NCBI RefSeq assembly: GCF_000016425.1
Contig: NC_009380.1
Coordinates: 4,592,144-4,656,143, forward strand
DNA: 64,000 nt
Source of the DNA: Salinispora tropica CNB-440
Lineage (GTDB): Bacteria; Actinomycetota; Actinomycetes; Mycobacteriales; Micromonosporaceae
Reading direction: 5' to 3'
Positions within the stretch are counted from its first letter, which is position 1. Every line of letters starts with the position of its first letter. Below are positions 57,761-64,000 of this stretch, piece by piece. The notes beneath the pieces are model-generated. The model did not search any database. It was not told where the DNA came from and saw only the letters and a program-made list of their open reading frames with translations. The position numbers and the translations under genes were made by a program.

Positions 57761-58843
57761 CCAGGCGCCGGTGGCCAGGAACCGCTCGATGGTCGCCAGA
57801 TGTGGGGAGAGATCGAGCCCCTGGGCAGCGACCCAGTCGTCGGCGTAGTAGGTGTCGGCATAGCGGTCCCCGGCGTCGCAGATCAGGGTGGCCACCGAGC
57901 CGGTTTTCCCCTCCGCGAGCAGGCCGGCGATCAGGCCGAAGGCACCCCAGAGGTTGGTGCCGGTCGAGCCACCGAGCCGCCGGCCGAGCACTGCGGAGCC
58001 GGCCCGCATCGCGGCCAGCGAGGCGGCGTCGGGCACCTGAACCATCCGGTCCACCACCGACGGCAGGAACGAGGCCTCCACCGTCGGGCGCCCGATGCCC
58101 TCGATTCGCGAGCCGCGGCCGGTGCGCACCGACCAGTCGGAGGCCTGCCAGGCCGGGTAGAACGCTGAGTTCTCCGGGTCCACCACGCAGAGTTTCGTGG
58201 GCAGCCGACGGAAGCGCGTGTACCGGCCGATGGTGGCGCTGGTGCCACCGGTGCCGGCCCCGACAACGACCCACGCCGGCACCGGGTGCCGCTCCAACGC
58301 CAGCTGGGAAAAGATCGACTCGGCGATGTTGTTGTTGCCCCGCCAGTCAGTAGCCCGCTCGGCGTACGTGAACTGGTCCATGAAGTGGCCGCCCGTGTCC
58401 TCGGCCAGCCACCGTGCTTCGACGACCACCTTGGCCGGGTCGTCCACCAGGTGGCAGCGCCCCTCCTGGAACTCGATCTGCGCGATCTTCTCCGGCGAGG
58501 TGGACGCCGGCATCACCGCGATAAACGGCAGCCCCAGCATCCGGGCGAAGTACGCCTCAGAGACCGCCGTCGACCCCGACGAGGCCTCCACGATCGTGGT
58601 GCCCGGGCCGATCCACCCATTGCAGAGCCCGTAGAGGAACAGGGAGCGGGCCAGCCGGTGCTTCAGGGAGCCGGTCGGGTGCACCGACTCGTCCTTGAGG
58701 TAGAGGTCGATTCCCCACTGTCGGGGCAGGGGGAACGGCAGCAGATGGGTGTCGGCGGACCGGTTGGCATCCGCCTCAACGGCGGCAATCGCCTCGGTCA
58801 CCCACCCCCGGATCGCCTCGTCACACCGGTCCAGATGAGTCAC
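57752..58843 (-). CDS. PLP-dependent cysteine desulfhydrase, Cds1-like
   Basis: The 363-residue fold-type II PLP enzyme is related to cysteine synthases and corresponds to mycobacterial Rv3684 (Cds1, which releases H2S from cysteine). The PLP Lys is in PTGSLKHRLARSL; the phosphate/substrate loops are EASSGSTAVSEAYF and VVGAGTGGTSATIGRY; a late STGTNLWG is conserved. Other PLP functions cannot be excluded. GTG at 58843 is 7 nt after TAGGTT (58851-58856, minus strand), so it is probably leaderless. An Lrp-type regulator gene lies 157 nt upstream on the same strand. Confidence 0.82.
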   Translation of the reverse strand: MTHLDRCDEAIRGWVTEAIAAVEADANRSADTHLLPFPLPRQWGIDLYLKDESVHPTGSLKHRLARSLFLYGLCNGWIGPGTTIVEASSGSTAVSEAYFARMLGLPFIAVMPASTSPEKIAQIEFQEGRCHLVDDPAKVVVEARWLAEDTGGHFMDQFTYAERATDWRGNNNIAESIFSQLALERHPVPAWVVVGAGTGGTSATIGRYTRFRRLPTKLCVVDPENSAFYPAWQASDWSVRTGRGSRIEGIGRPTVEASFLPSVVDRMVQVPDAASLAAMRAGSAVLGRRLGGSTGTNLWGAFGLIAGLLAEGKTGSVATLICDAGDRYADTYYADDWVAAQGLDLSPHLATIERFLATGAWPA

Positions 58844-58850
58844 GCCCAGC

Positions 58851-58856
58851 AACCTA
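58851..58856 (-). promoter_or_regulatory. Leaderless promoter -10 (TAGGTT) of the Cds1-like gene
   Basis: TAGGTT on the minus strand is 7 nt from the GTG start. Confidence 0.55.
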
Positions 58857-59000
58857 GCAAGCCCGGCCGGCGCGGCCCGATCGTGGCCCTGGCGCCGTGG
58901 CCGGGCCCGCGAGGCGGATCGACCAGGCCCGACGGGCGGGTCGACGGGCCTGCGAGGCAGATCGACCACTTCGGCGCGGCCCGCCGGGGAGCCGGCCGGA

Positions 59001-59459
59001 TCAGGCTGGGGGCGTACCGACGGGCTGGGGGCGGTTCTCCCACTTGGTCGACAGGGCGATCCCGGTACGGGTGGAGGCGACGCCCGGAGTACGGTTCAAC
59101 CGTACGATCAGCGCCTCCAACTCCCCGATGGTGCCGACCCTCGCCTTGAGCAGGAACGACTCCACGCCGGCCATGAAGTAGCAGGACTCAATCTCCGGAA
59201 TGGCACGGAACGACTCCAACACGTCGTCGGTGTCCGCGGCGGACTCCTCAATGATCTCGATGAGGGCGGTCACGCCCAGCCCGATGCTCTCCGGCTCGAT
59301 CTCGGCTCGGTACGCACGGATGACTCCACTGGACTCCAGCTTGCCGACCCGCTCATGCACTGCCGGCGCCGAGAGACCCACCTGGCGGGCAAGCTCGGCG
59401 TACGAGAGGCGGGCGTTGCCACGCAGCAGTTCGATGATGCTCAGATCGATCGCGTCCAC
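59001..59459 (-). CDS. Lrp/AsnC-family transcriptional regulator
   Basis: The 152-residue protein has an N-terminal winged helix (DAIDLSIIELLRGNARLSY ... VHERVGKLESSGVIRAY) and a C-terminal RAM effector domain (YFMAGVESFLLKARVGTIGELE). These regulators bind an amino acid. The neighbour downstream is a cysteine-catabolic enzyme, so it may sense cysteine like DecR/YbaO; this is inference. GTG at 59459 is 9 nt after TAGGGT, probably leaderless. Confidence 0.9.
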   Translation of the reverse strand: MDAIDLSIIELLRGNARLSYAELARQVGLSAPAVHERVGKLESSGVIRAYRAEIEPESIGLGVTALIEIIEESAADTDDVLESFRAIPEIESCYFMAGVESFLLKARVGTIGELEALIVRLNRTPGVASTRTGIALSTKWENRPQPVGTPPA

Positions 59460-59468
59460 GGACTGTAG

Positions 59469-59474
59469 ACCCTA
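59469..59474 (-). promoter_or_regulatory. Leaderless promoter -10 (TAGGGT) of the Lrp gene
   Basis: TAGGGT on the minus strand is 9 nt from the GTG start. Confidence 0.5.
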
Positions 59475-59730
59475 GTAGCACTGACTCGCCCTCGGGCGTC
59501 CGGTCCCGATGGTCGACCCCGCGCACTGTCATTGTTGACGAACCAACCGCAACAGTGCACAGCTGCGGGTACCATTGCCTAACCTCCCGATCAGTGCTTT
59601 TCTCGCGTTTGGCGGACACGACTGGTCGCCGGTGCTGTAATTGCCATACGTCCCTCATGACGGCTCTGGGCTCGCACCGGCCGGGGGCAGTGTGTTCAGC
59701 CGGGGGCTTCGTCGATGCGAGGAGGGGGCT

Positions 59731-60003
59731 GTGGACACTGGAGATCGCCTGCTGACACCGGGTGAGGTCGCCGCGCTGTTTCGGGTTGATCCGAAGACTG
59801 TGACCAGGTGGGCGGCGGCTGGCCGGATTGGCAGCATCCGAACTCCGGGCGGGCATCGCCGATTTCGGGAATCCGAAGTTCGGGCCCTGCTCGAGGGCGA
59901 GGGGATGTTGGACGAGGCGGAGGAGACAGAGCGGCCGCGCAACACCGGCCCTGCCGCCCCGACCGGCCCCGGCCCCGGCCCCGCCAACGCCGGAATGTAT
60001 TGA
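59731..60003 (+). CDS. bldC: BldC-type MerR-like developmental regulator
   Basis: The 90-residue protein contains the complete BldC DNA-binding domain: LLTPGEVAALFRVDPKTVTRW followed by AAGRIGSIRTPGGHRRFRES and EVRALLEGE (in parts). BldC binds DNA cooperatively as head-to-tail oligomers and keeps the vegetative programme going in sporulating actinomycetes. The C-terminal 30 residues are low complexity (Gly/Pro/Ala). GTG at 59731 has GGAGGGG upstream. The 271-nt region before it is divergent from the Lrp gene and comparatively AT-rich, with TAACCT at 59580-59585 as a possible -10. Confidence 0.92.
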   Translation: MDTGDRLLTPGEVAALFRVDPKTVTRWAAAGRIGSIRTPGGHRRFRESEVRALLEGEGMLDEAEETERPRNTGPAAPTGPGPGPANAGMY

Positions 60004-60064
60004 GGTGGTGGCCGGCGGATGATCGCCGCCCGCTGCACACCGCCACCGCGCCCGACCGGCCAGT

Positions 60065-60694
60065 TCAGGAGCGCGCTGCTCCCAACTCACCCGTCCAACG
60101 GTGGAAGAGCGTGTGTGGCACGCCCAGGGCGTCCAGCACCTTACCGGCGACGAAGTCGACCAGCTGGGCGGCGGAGGCGTCCGCTCCCGCCCCGTAGAAG
60201 CCGGGGCTGGCGGGGAGCACCACCGCGCCGGCGTCGTGCAACGCGAGCAGGTGCTCCAGGTGACTCCGGGTCACCGGTGTCTCGCGGGGGACGACGACCA
60301 CCGGGCGGCGCTCCTTGAGGTTGACCTCGGCGGCGCGTTGCAACAGATCCTTGGAGAGCCCGATGGAGATCCCGGCGCAGGCCGCGGTGCTCGCCGGAAC
60401 GACCGCCATCCCGCGTGCCCGGTAGGAGCCGCTACTCGGCCCGGCGGCGAGATCGCCGGCCGGCCAGTGCCGGAGGTCGGCTCCACTCAGGTCGCGTCCC
60501 AACCAGGCGGCGAGATCCTCCGACCAGTGCCCGTCGCGGAACGACCGCCCGGTCTCGTCAAGGATGGTCAGCCGCGCTGCCCGGGACACGATCAGATCAA
60601 CGGCCTCGTCCGCGTCGAGCAAGGCCCGCAGGACCGCAGCCGCGTACGGCGTGCCGGAGGCTCCGGAGACGCCGACGACCCATGGTTCACGCAT
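60065..60694 (-). CDS. ubiX: UbiX-family flavin prenyltransferase
   Basis: UbiX makes prenylated FMN, the cofactor of UbiD decarboxylases. The 209-residue protein has GVSGASGTPYAAAVLRALL (FMN site), MAVVPASTAACAGISIGLS, RPVVVVPRETPVTRSH and PASPGFYGA. The UbiD-type mqnL lies 1 kb upstream on the same strand, the expected partner. ATG at 60694 begins at the conserved region; the frame extends upstream into the prenyltransferase gene and is not used. Confidence 0.92.
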   Translation of the reverse strand: MREPWVVGVSGASGTPYAAAVLRALLDADEAVDLIVSRAARLTILDETGRSFRDGHWSEDLAAWLGRDLSGADLRHWPAGDLAAGPSSGSYRARGMAVVPASTAACAGISIGLSKDLLQRAAEVNLKERRPVVVVPRETPVTRSHLEHLLALHDAGAVVLPASPGFYGAGADASAAQLVDFVAGKVLDALGVPHTLFHRWTGELGAARS

Positions 60695-60749
60695 GGTCCC
60701 AGCGTGCCTGGTCACCCTCGACCACCGACGGGCACCCCCGGTTCCGGGG

Positions 60750-61700
60750 TCAGGACCGCAGCCCGAGGCGTAACACCAGATCAAGGAGGGCGAAGCCGAA
60801 GAGCGCGATACCGACGAAGCCGTTCGCGGTGAAGAAGGCCCGGTTGACCCGGCTCAGGTCGGTCGGGCTCACCACCACGTGCTGGTAGGCGAAGGCGACC
60901 GCGGTCAGCGCCAGCCCGATCCACCAGAGCCAGCCGAAGCCGACCAGGGCACCGAACCAGACGAAGAGCACGAAGGTCACCGCGTGCGCGACGGTGGACG
61001 CATGCAGCGCGAAACGCAGCCCGTACCGGGCCGGAACGCTGCGCACGCCGATCTCCCGGTCCACCTCGGCGTCCTGACAGGCGTAGATCAGGTCGAACCC
61101 ACCGATCCAGAGCCCGACCGCCACGCCGAGCAGCCAGGCTGGCCCGGAGCCGGCGAAGGTGCCGGTCACCGCGAGCCACGCGCCGACCGGGCCGACCGCC
61201 TGCGCGACCGCCAGGACCGCGTGCGGCCAGTTGGTGAACCGCTTGGCGTACGGGTAGCCGACCAGCGGCACGACCGCGAGCGGCGCCAGCACCAGACAGA
61301 GCGGGTTGAGCAGCGCGGCGGCGACCAGGAAGACCGCCAGGGCAATGCCAGCGCCGGCCCAGGCCGTACGCAGGCTCACCGCCCCGGTCACCAGTTCCCG
61401 GTTGGCGGTGCGCGGGTTCAGCGCGTCGATCCGCCGGTCCAGGATGCGGTTGGCGGCCATCGCGAACGTCCGCGCTCCGACCATCGCCACGGTGATCAGT
61501 AACAGGTCGAGCCAGCGAACCCGACCGCCGTTGACCTGCATCGCGGTCAAGGCGGACAGGTAGGCGAAGGGCAGCGCGAAGACGGAGTGCTCGATCGCCA
61601 CGAGGTCGAGGAACGCCCGGATCCGCCCGCGTGAGTCCGCGCTGGTCGACGTGGCGCGGACCGAGACGGCGAGGTCCTGCGGATCGGAGGAGCCGGACAT
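60750..61700 (-). CDS. mqnP: UbiA-family prenyltransferase of the futalosine pathway
   Basis: The 316-residue integral membrane enzyme attaches the polyprenyl chain to 1,4-dihydroxy-6-naphthoate. Its Asp motifs are NRILDRRID and DAEVDREIGVRSVPARYG, with eight to nine hydrophobic helices. UbiA proteins for ubiquinone, haem or chlorophyll share this pattern; the mqnL neighbour, the ubiX downstream and absence of menA favour the futalosine role. The ATG overlaps the mqnL stop (TGATG). Confidence 0.88.
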   Translation of the reverse strand: MSGSSDPQDLAVSVRATSTSADSRGRIRAFLDLVAIEHSVFALPFAYLSALTAMQVNGGRVRWLDLLLITVAMVGARTFAMAANRILDRRIDALNPRTANRELVTGAVSLRTAWAGAGIALAVFLVAAALLNPLCLVLAPLAVVPLVGYPYAKRFTNWPHAVLAVAQAVGPVGAWLAVTGTFAGSGPAWLLGVAVGLWIGGFDLIYACQDAEVDREIGVRSVPARYGLRFALHASTVAHAVTFVLFVWFGALVGFGWLWWIGLALTAVAFAYQHVVVSPTDLSRVNRAFFTANGFVGIALFGFALLDLVLRLGLRS

Positions 61701-63160
61701 CAGATGCCGTACTCCTTCCAGCGCTTGTCGACCAACGACACCACCTCGGGCGCCATGGTCAACTCCTCGGGCCAGCCCCGGGTGTAGCCCTCCCCCGGGA
61801 GCTTGCGGGTGGCGTCGACGCCGGCCTTACCGCCCCAGAACTGCTGGTACGAGGCGTGGTCCAGGTGGTCCACCGGCCCTTCGGTGAGCAGCAGGTCCCG
61901 GGCGTAGTCCACGTTGCCGAACGCCCGGAAGGCAACCGCGTTGTAGTCGTGCACGTCGCAGTCCTCGTCCACGATCACGATCAGCTTGGTCATCGACATC
62001 AGGTGCGCGCCCCAGATCGCACTCATGACCTTCTGCGCGTGCTTTGGGTAGCGCTTGCGAATCGACACGATCGCGCAGTTGTGGAAGACCCCGGCGGCCG
62101 GCAGGTCGTAGTCGACGATGTCCGGGATGAGTAGCTTCAGCAGCGGCTGGAAGATCCGCTCGGTGGCCTTACCCAGGCCATGGTCCTCCTGCGGCGGCTT
62201 CGAGGTGATGATCGAGTGGTAGACCGGGTTGCGCTGCATGGTCATCGTCTCGACGTGCAGAACCGGGAACGGCTCGATCGGCGTGTAGTAGCCGGTGTGA
62301 TCACCGAACGGCCCCTCGGGCAACCGCTCGCCGGGCTCGAGGTACCCCTCGAGCACCACCTGGGCGTGCGCCGGCACCTGGAGCGGAACGGTCAGGCAGT
62401 CGACCATCTCGACCCGTTCACCGCGCAGGAAACCCGCGAACAGGTATTCGTCGATGTCGCCGGGAAGTGGGGCGCTCGCGGCGTACGAGATCACCGGGTC
62501 GCAGCCGATCGCGATGGCCACCGGCAGCCGCTGGCCGAGCCGCTCGGCGACCGCGTGATGGGCGGTGGAGTCCTTGTGGATCTGCCAGTGCATGCCCAGC
62601 GTGTTCCGACTGTGCTGCTGAAGCCGGTAGAGGCCGAGGTTGCGCGCGCCGGTCTCGGGATGCTTGGTGTGGGTCAACCCGTAGTTGTGGAAGACGCCGC
62701 CGTCACCGGGCCACACCTGCAGGCCGGGCAGGCGGGTCAGGTCGACGTCGTCGCCCCGGTACACCACCTGCTGGCAGGGCGCGGTCTTCACCTTGCGTGG
62801 CGGCACCGACTTGAGCTGCATGACCTTGCCGAGGCCCTCGCGGATGCCGGACCAGCCGACCGGCAACTCCGGCCGGATCAACGCGCCGATCCGCGCGCCG
62901 ATCTCGTCCAGCGACTCGACGCCGAGCGCCATCGCCATCCGCTTCTCGGTGCCAAACAGGTTGATCGCCACCGGCATCTCGCCGCGGGTGGGCCGCTCGA
63001 AGACCAGCGCCGGGCCGCCGGCGCGGACCGTTCGGGTGACGACCTCGGCCAACTCCAGCGTCGGATCCACCGGGACGTCCACCCGCCGCAGCTCACCCGC
63101 GCGCTCCAGCGCCGCCAGGAAGTCCTTCAGATCAGAGTACGGAAAGCCACGAGCCGCCAT
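61700..63160 (-). CDS. mqnL: UbiD-family decarboxylase (MqnL-like)
   Basis: MqnL removes the carboxylate of prenylated 1,4-dihydroxy-6-naphthoate using prenyl-FMN. The 486-residue protein has LFGTEKRMAMALG, RNLGLYRLQQHSRNTLGMHW (with the conserved R...H), EGPFGDHTGYYTP (catalytic E/D region) and IWGAHLMSMTKLIVIVDEDCDV (in parts), all UbiD landmarks. ATG at 63160 begins at MAARGFPYSDLKDFL. It is the first gene of mqnL-mqnP-ubiX. Confidence 0.92.
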   Translation of the reverse strand: MAARGFPYSDLKDFLAALERAGELRRVDVPVDPTLELAEVVTRTVRAGGPALVFERPTRGEMPVAINLFGTEKRMAMALGVESLDEIGARIGALIRPELPVGWSGIREGLGKVMQLKSVPPRKVKTAPCQQVVYRGDDVDLTRLPGLQVWPGDGGVFHNYGLTHTKHPETGARNLGLYRLQQHSRNTLGMHWQIHKDSTAHHAVAERLGQRLPVAIAIGCDPVISYAASAPLPGDIDEYLFAGFLRGERVEMVDCLTVPLQVPAHAQVVLEGYLEPGERLPEGPFGDHTGYYTPIEPFPVLHVETMTMQRNPVYHSIITSKPPQEDHGLGKATERIFQPLLKLLIPDIVDYDLPAAGVFHNCAIVSIRKRYPKHAQKVMSAIWGAHLMSMTKLIVIVDEDCDVHDYNAVAFRAFGNVDYARDLLLTEGPVDHLDHASYQQFWGGKAGVDATRKLPGEGYTRGWPEELTMAPEVVSLVDKRWKEYGI

Positions 63161-63244
63161 ACCGTCAGTCTCCCCCACCGCCCGGCCCACCACCCCAGCC
63201 GGGGTACGGGAGAGGGACCTCGAGCACGGTGCCGCGCTGTGGGG

Positions 63245-64000
63245 TCAGTCGAGGCCGCCGTAGGAGTGCAGACCCTCAAAGAAGATGTTCACCCCGAAGA
63301 GGTTCATCAGCACGGTGAGGAAGCCCAGCACGGCGAGCCAGGTGGCCACGTTCCGCCGGACGCTCGGGGTGGCCCGGGCGTGCAGGTAGCCGGCGTACAC
63401 CACCCAGGAGATGAACGCCCAGGTCTCCTTCGGGTCCCAGCCCCACGCACGACCCCACGCCGCCTCGGCCCAGATCGCACCGGCGATCACCGCGAAGGTG
63501 AAGATCGGGAACGAGAAGGCGTGCAGCACGAAGGTCAACCGTTCCAGGGCCGCCGCGGCCGGCATTCGCTTCGCCAACAGGTAGGGGAAGCTGCGCCGGC
63601 CCTGCTCGTAGCCGGCCCGCATCAGGTAGGCGCACGCCGGCACCACGCCAAGCAGGAAGATGCCGGAGCTGAAGACGATCGTGGCGACGTGGATGATGAA
63701 CCAGTACGAGTTGAGCGCCGGCACCAACGGCACGATCGGGGTGTAGAGCAGCAGCTCGGCGGTGGCCACCAACAGCACCATCACCAGCGTCAGGAACAGC
63801 CCGAGCCGACGCAGCGTGGGGCGCTTCCAGAGCACGACGAACCAACCAGCGACCCCGATGAAGGAAACCGTCAGCACGAACTCGTACATGTTGCCCCAGG
63901 GCATCCGATCGGCGGCGACCCCGCGGGCGATGAGCGCACCGAGGTGCAGCAGGGCGGCCACCACGGTCACCGCGACGGCGCCCACGCCGGCCGCGCGAGC
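63245..64000 (-). CDS. ccsB: Cytochrome c assembly protein CcsB/ResC, C-terminal part
   Basis: The gene enters from the right edge; about 251 C-terminal residues are seen of an expected 320-340. The protein spans the membrane several times and contains the haem-handling motif WGRAWGWDPKETWAFISW and conserved His residues (FIIHVATIVFSSG, LTFVLHAFSF). It works with CcsA/ResB to deliver and attach haem to c-type cytochromes (system II). Its place near menaquinone genes fits respiratory biogenesis. Confidence 0.9.
   Translation of the reverse strand, partial: ARAAGVGAVAVTVVAALLHLGALIARGVAADRMPWGNMYEFVLTVSFIGVAGWFVVLWKRPTLRRLGLFLTLVMVLLVATAELLLYTPIVPLVPALNSYWFIIHVATIVFSSGIFLLGVVPACAYLMRAGYEQGRRSFPYLLAKRMPAAAALERLTFVLHAFSFPIFTFAVIAGAIWAEAAWGRAWGWDPKETWAFISWVVYAGYLHARATPSVRRNVATWLAVLGFLTVLMNLFGVNIFFEGLHSYGGLD

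Overview
The window is GC-rich chromosomal DNA from a filamentous actinomycete, most likely a Micromonosporaceae member (Micromonospora or Salinispora type). The evidence is a BldC developmental regulator, a Ssd/HAD pair divergent as in mycobacteria, futalosine-pathway menaquinone genes, a 14-subunit nuo operon, HelR-type RNA polymerase helicase, frequent GTG starts, and many -10 hexamers of the TANNNT type placed 6-9 nt before a start codon (leaderless transcription). The family assignment is inference. I saw no prophage, transposase, CRISPR array, tRNA or rRNA; this looks like core chromosome.

Left part (1-14.2 kb): the start of ssd (runs off the left edge), a HAD phosphatase, a degenerate Fic-fold protein, acetyl-CoA synthetase (acs), an EphE-like alpha/beta hydrolase without the usual nucleophile, an SseB-like multidomain protein overlapping a small partner gene, a holin-family membrane protein, a flavin reductase flanked by short inverted repeats, a Tat-exported PhoX phosphatase behind a PHO box, and an IclR regulator.

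Centre (14.4-35.6 kb, all minus strand): a respiratory block. mqnC, menG and menJ supply and modify menaquinone, nuoA-N encodes the complete proton-pumping NADH:menaquinone oxidoreductase, and a polyprenyl diphosphate synthase makes the quinone side chain. A hairpin terminates nuo. Four gene junctions in nuo carry copies of one repeat that runs from the stop codon of one gene to the Shine-Dalgarno of the next. The gap before menJ has a Rex/Crp-like operator and an iron-box-like palindrome.

Right part (35.7-64 kb): a tight paaABCDE operon (phenylacetyl-CoA epoxidase) with a candidate operator pair, two tandem secreted beta-lactamase-fold hydrolases, mqnA, helR, a two-domain VOC protein, a cobalamin importer (btuFCD) behind a cobalamin riboswitch, a secreted M14 carboxypeptidase, two small membrane proteins, mqnE, a secreted NlpC/P60 hydrolase and a Pro-rich membrane protein (both with tandem repeats), a DEAD-box helicase, a Cds1-like cysteine desulfhydrase with an Lrp regulator, bldC, then ubiX, mqnP and mqnL, and the C-terminal part of a CcsB cytochrome c assembly protein (runs off the right edge).

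Menaquinone synthesis is the common thread: mqnA, mqnC, mqnE, ubiX, mqnP, mqnL, menG, menJ and the side-chain synthase are scattered over about 49 kb around complex I. mqnB and mqnD are not in the window.
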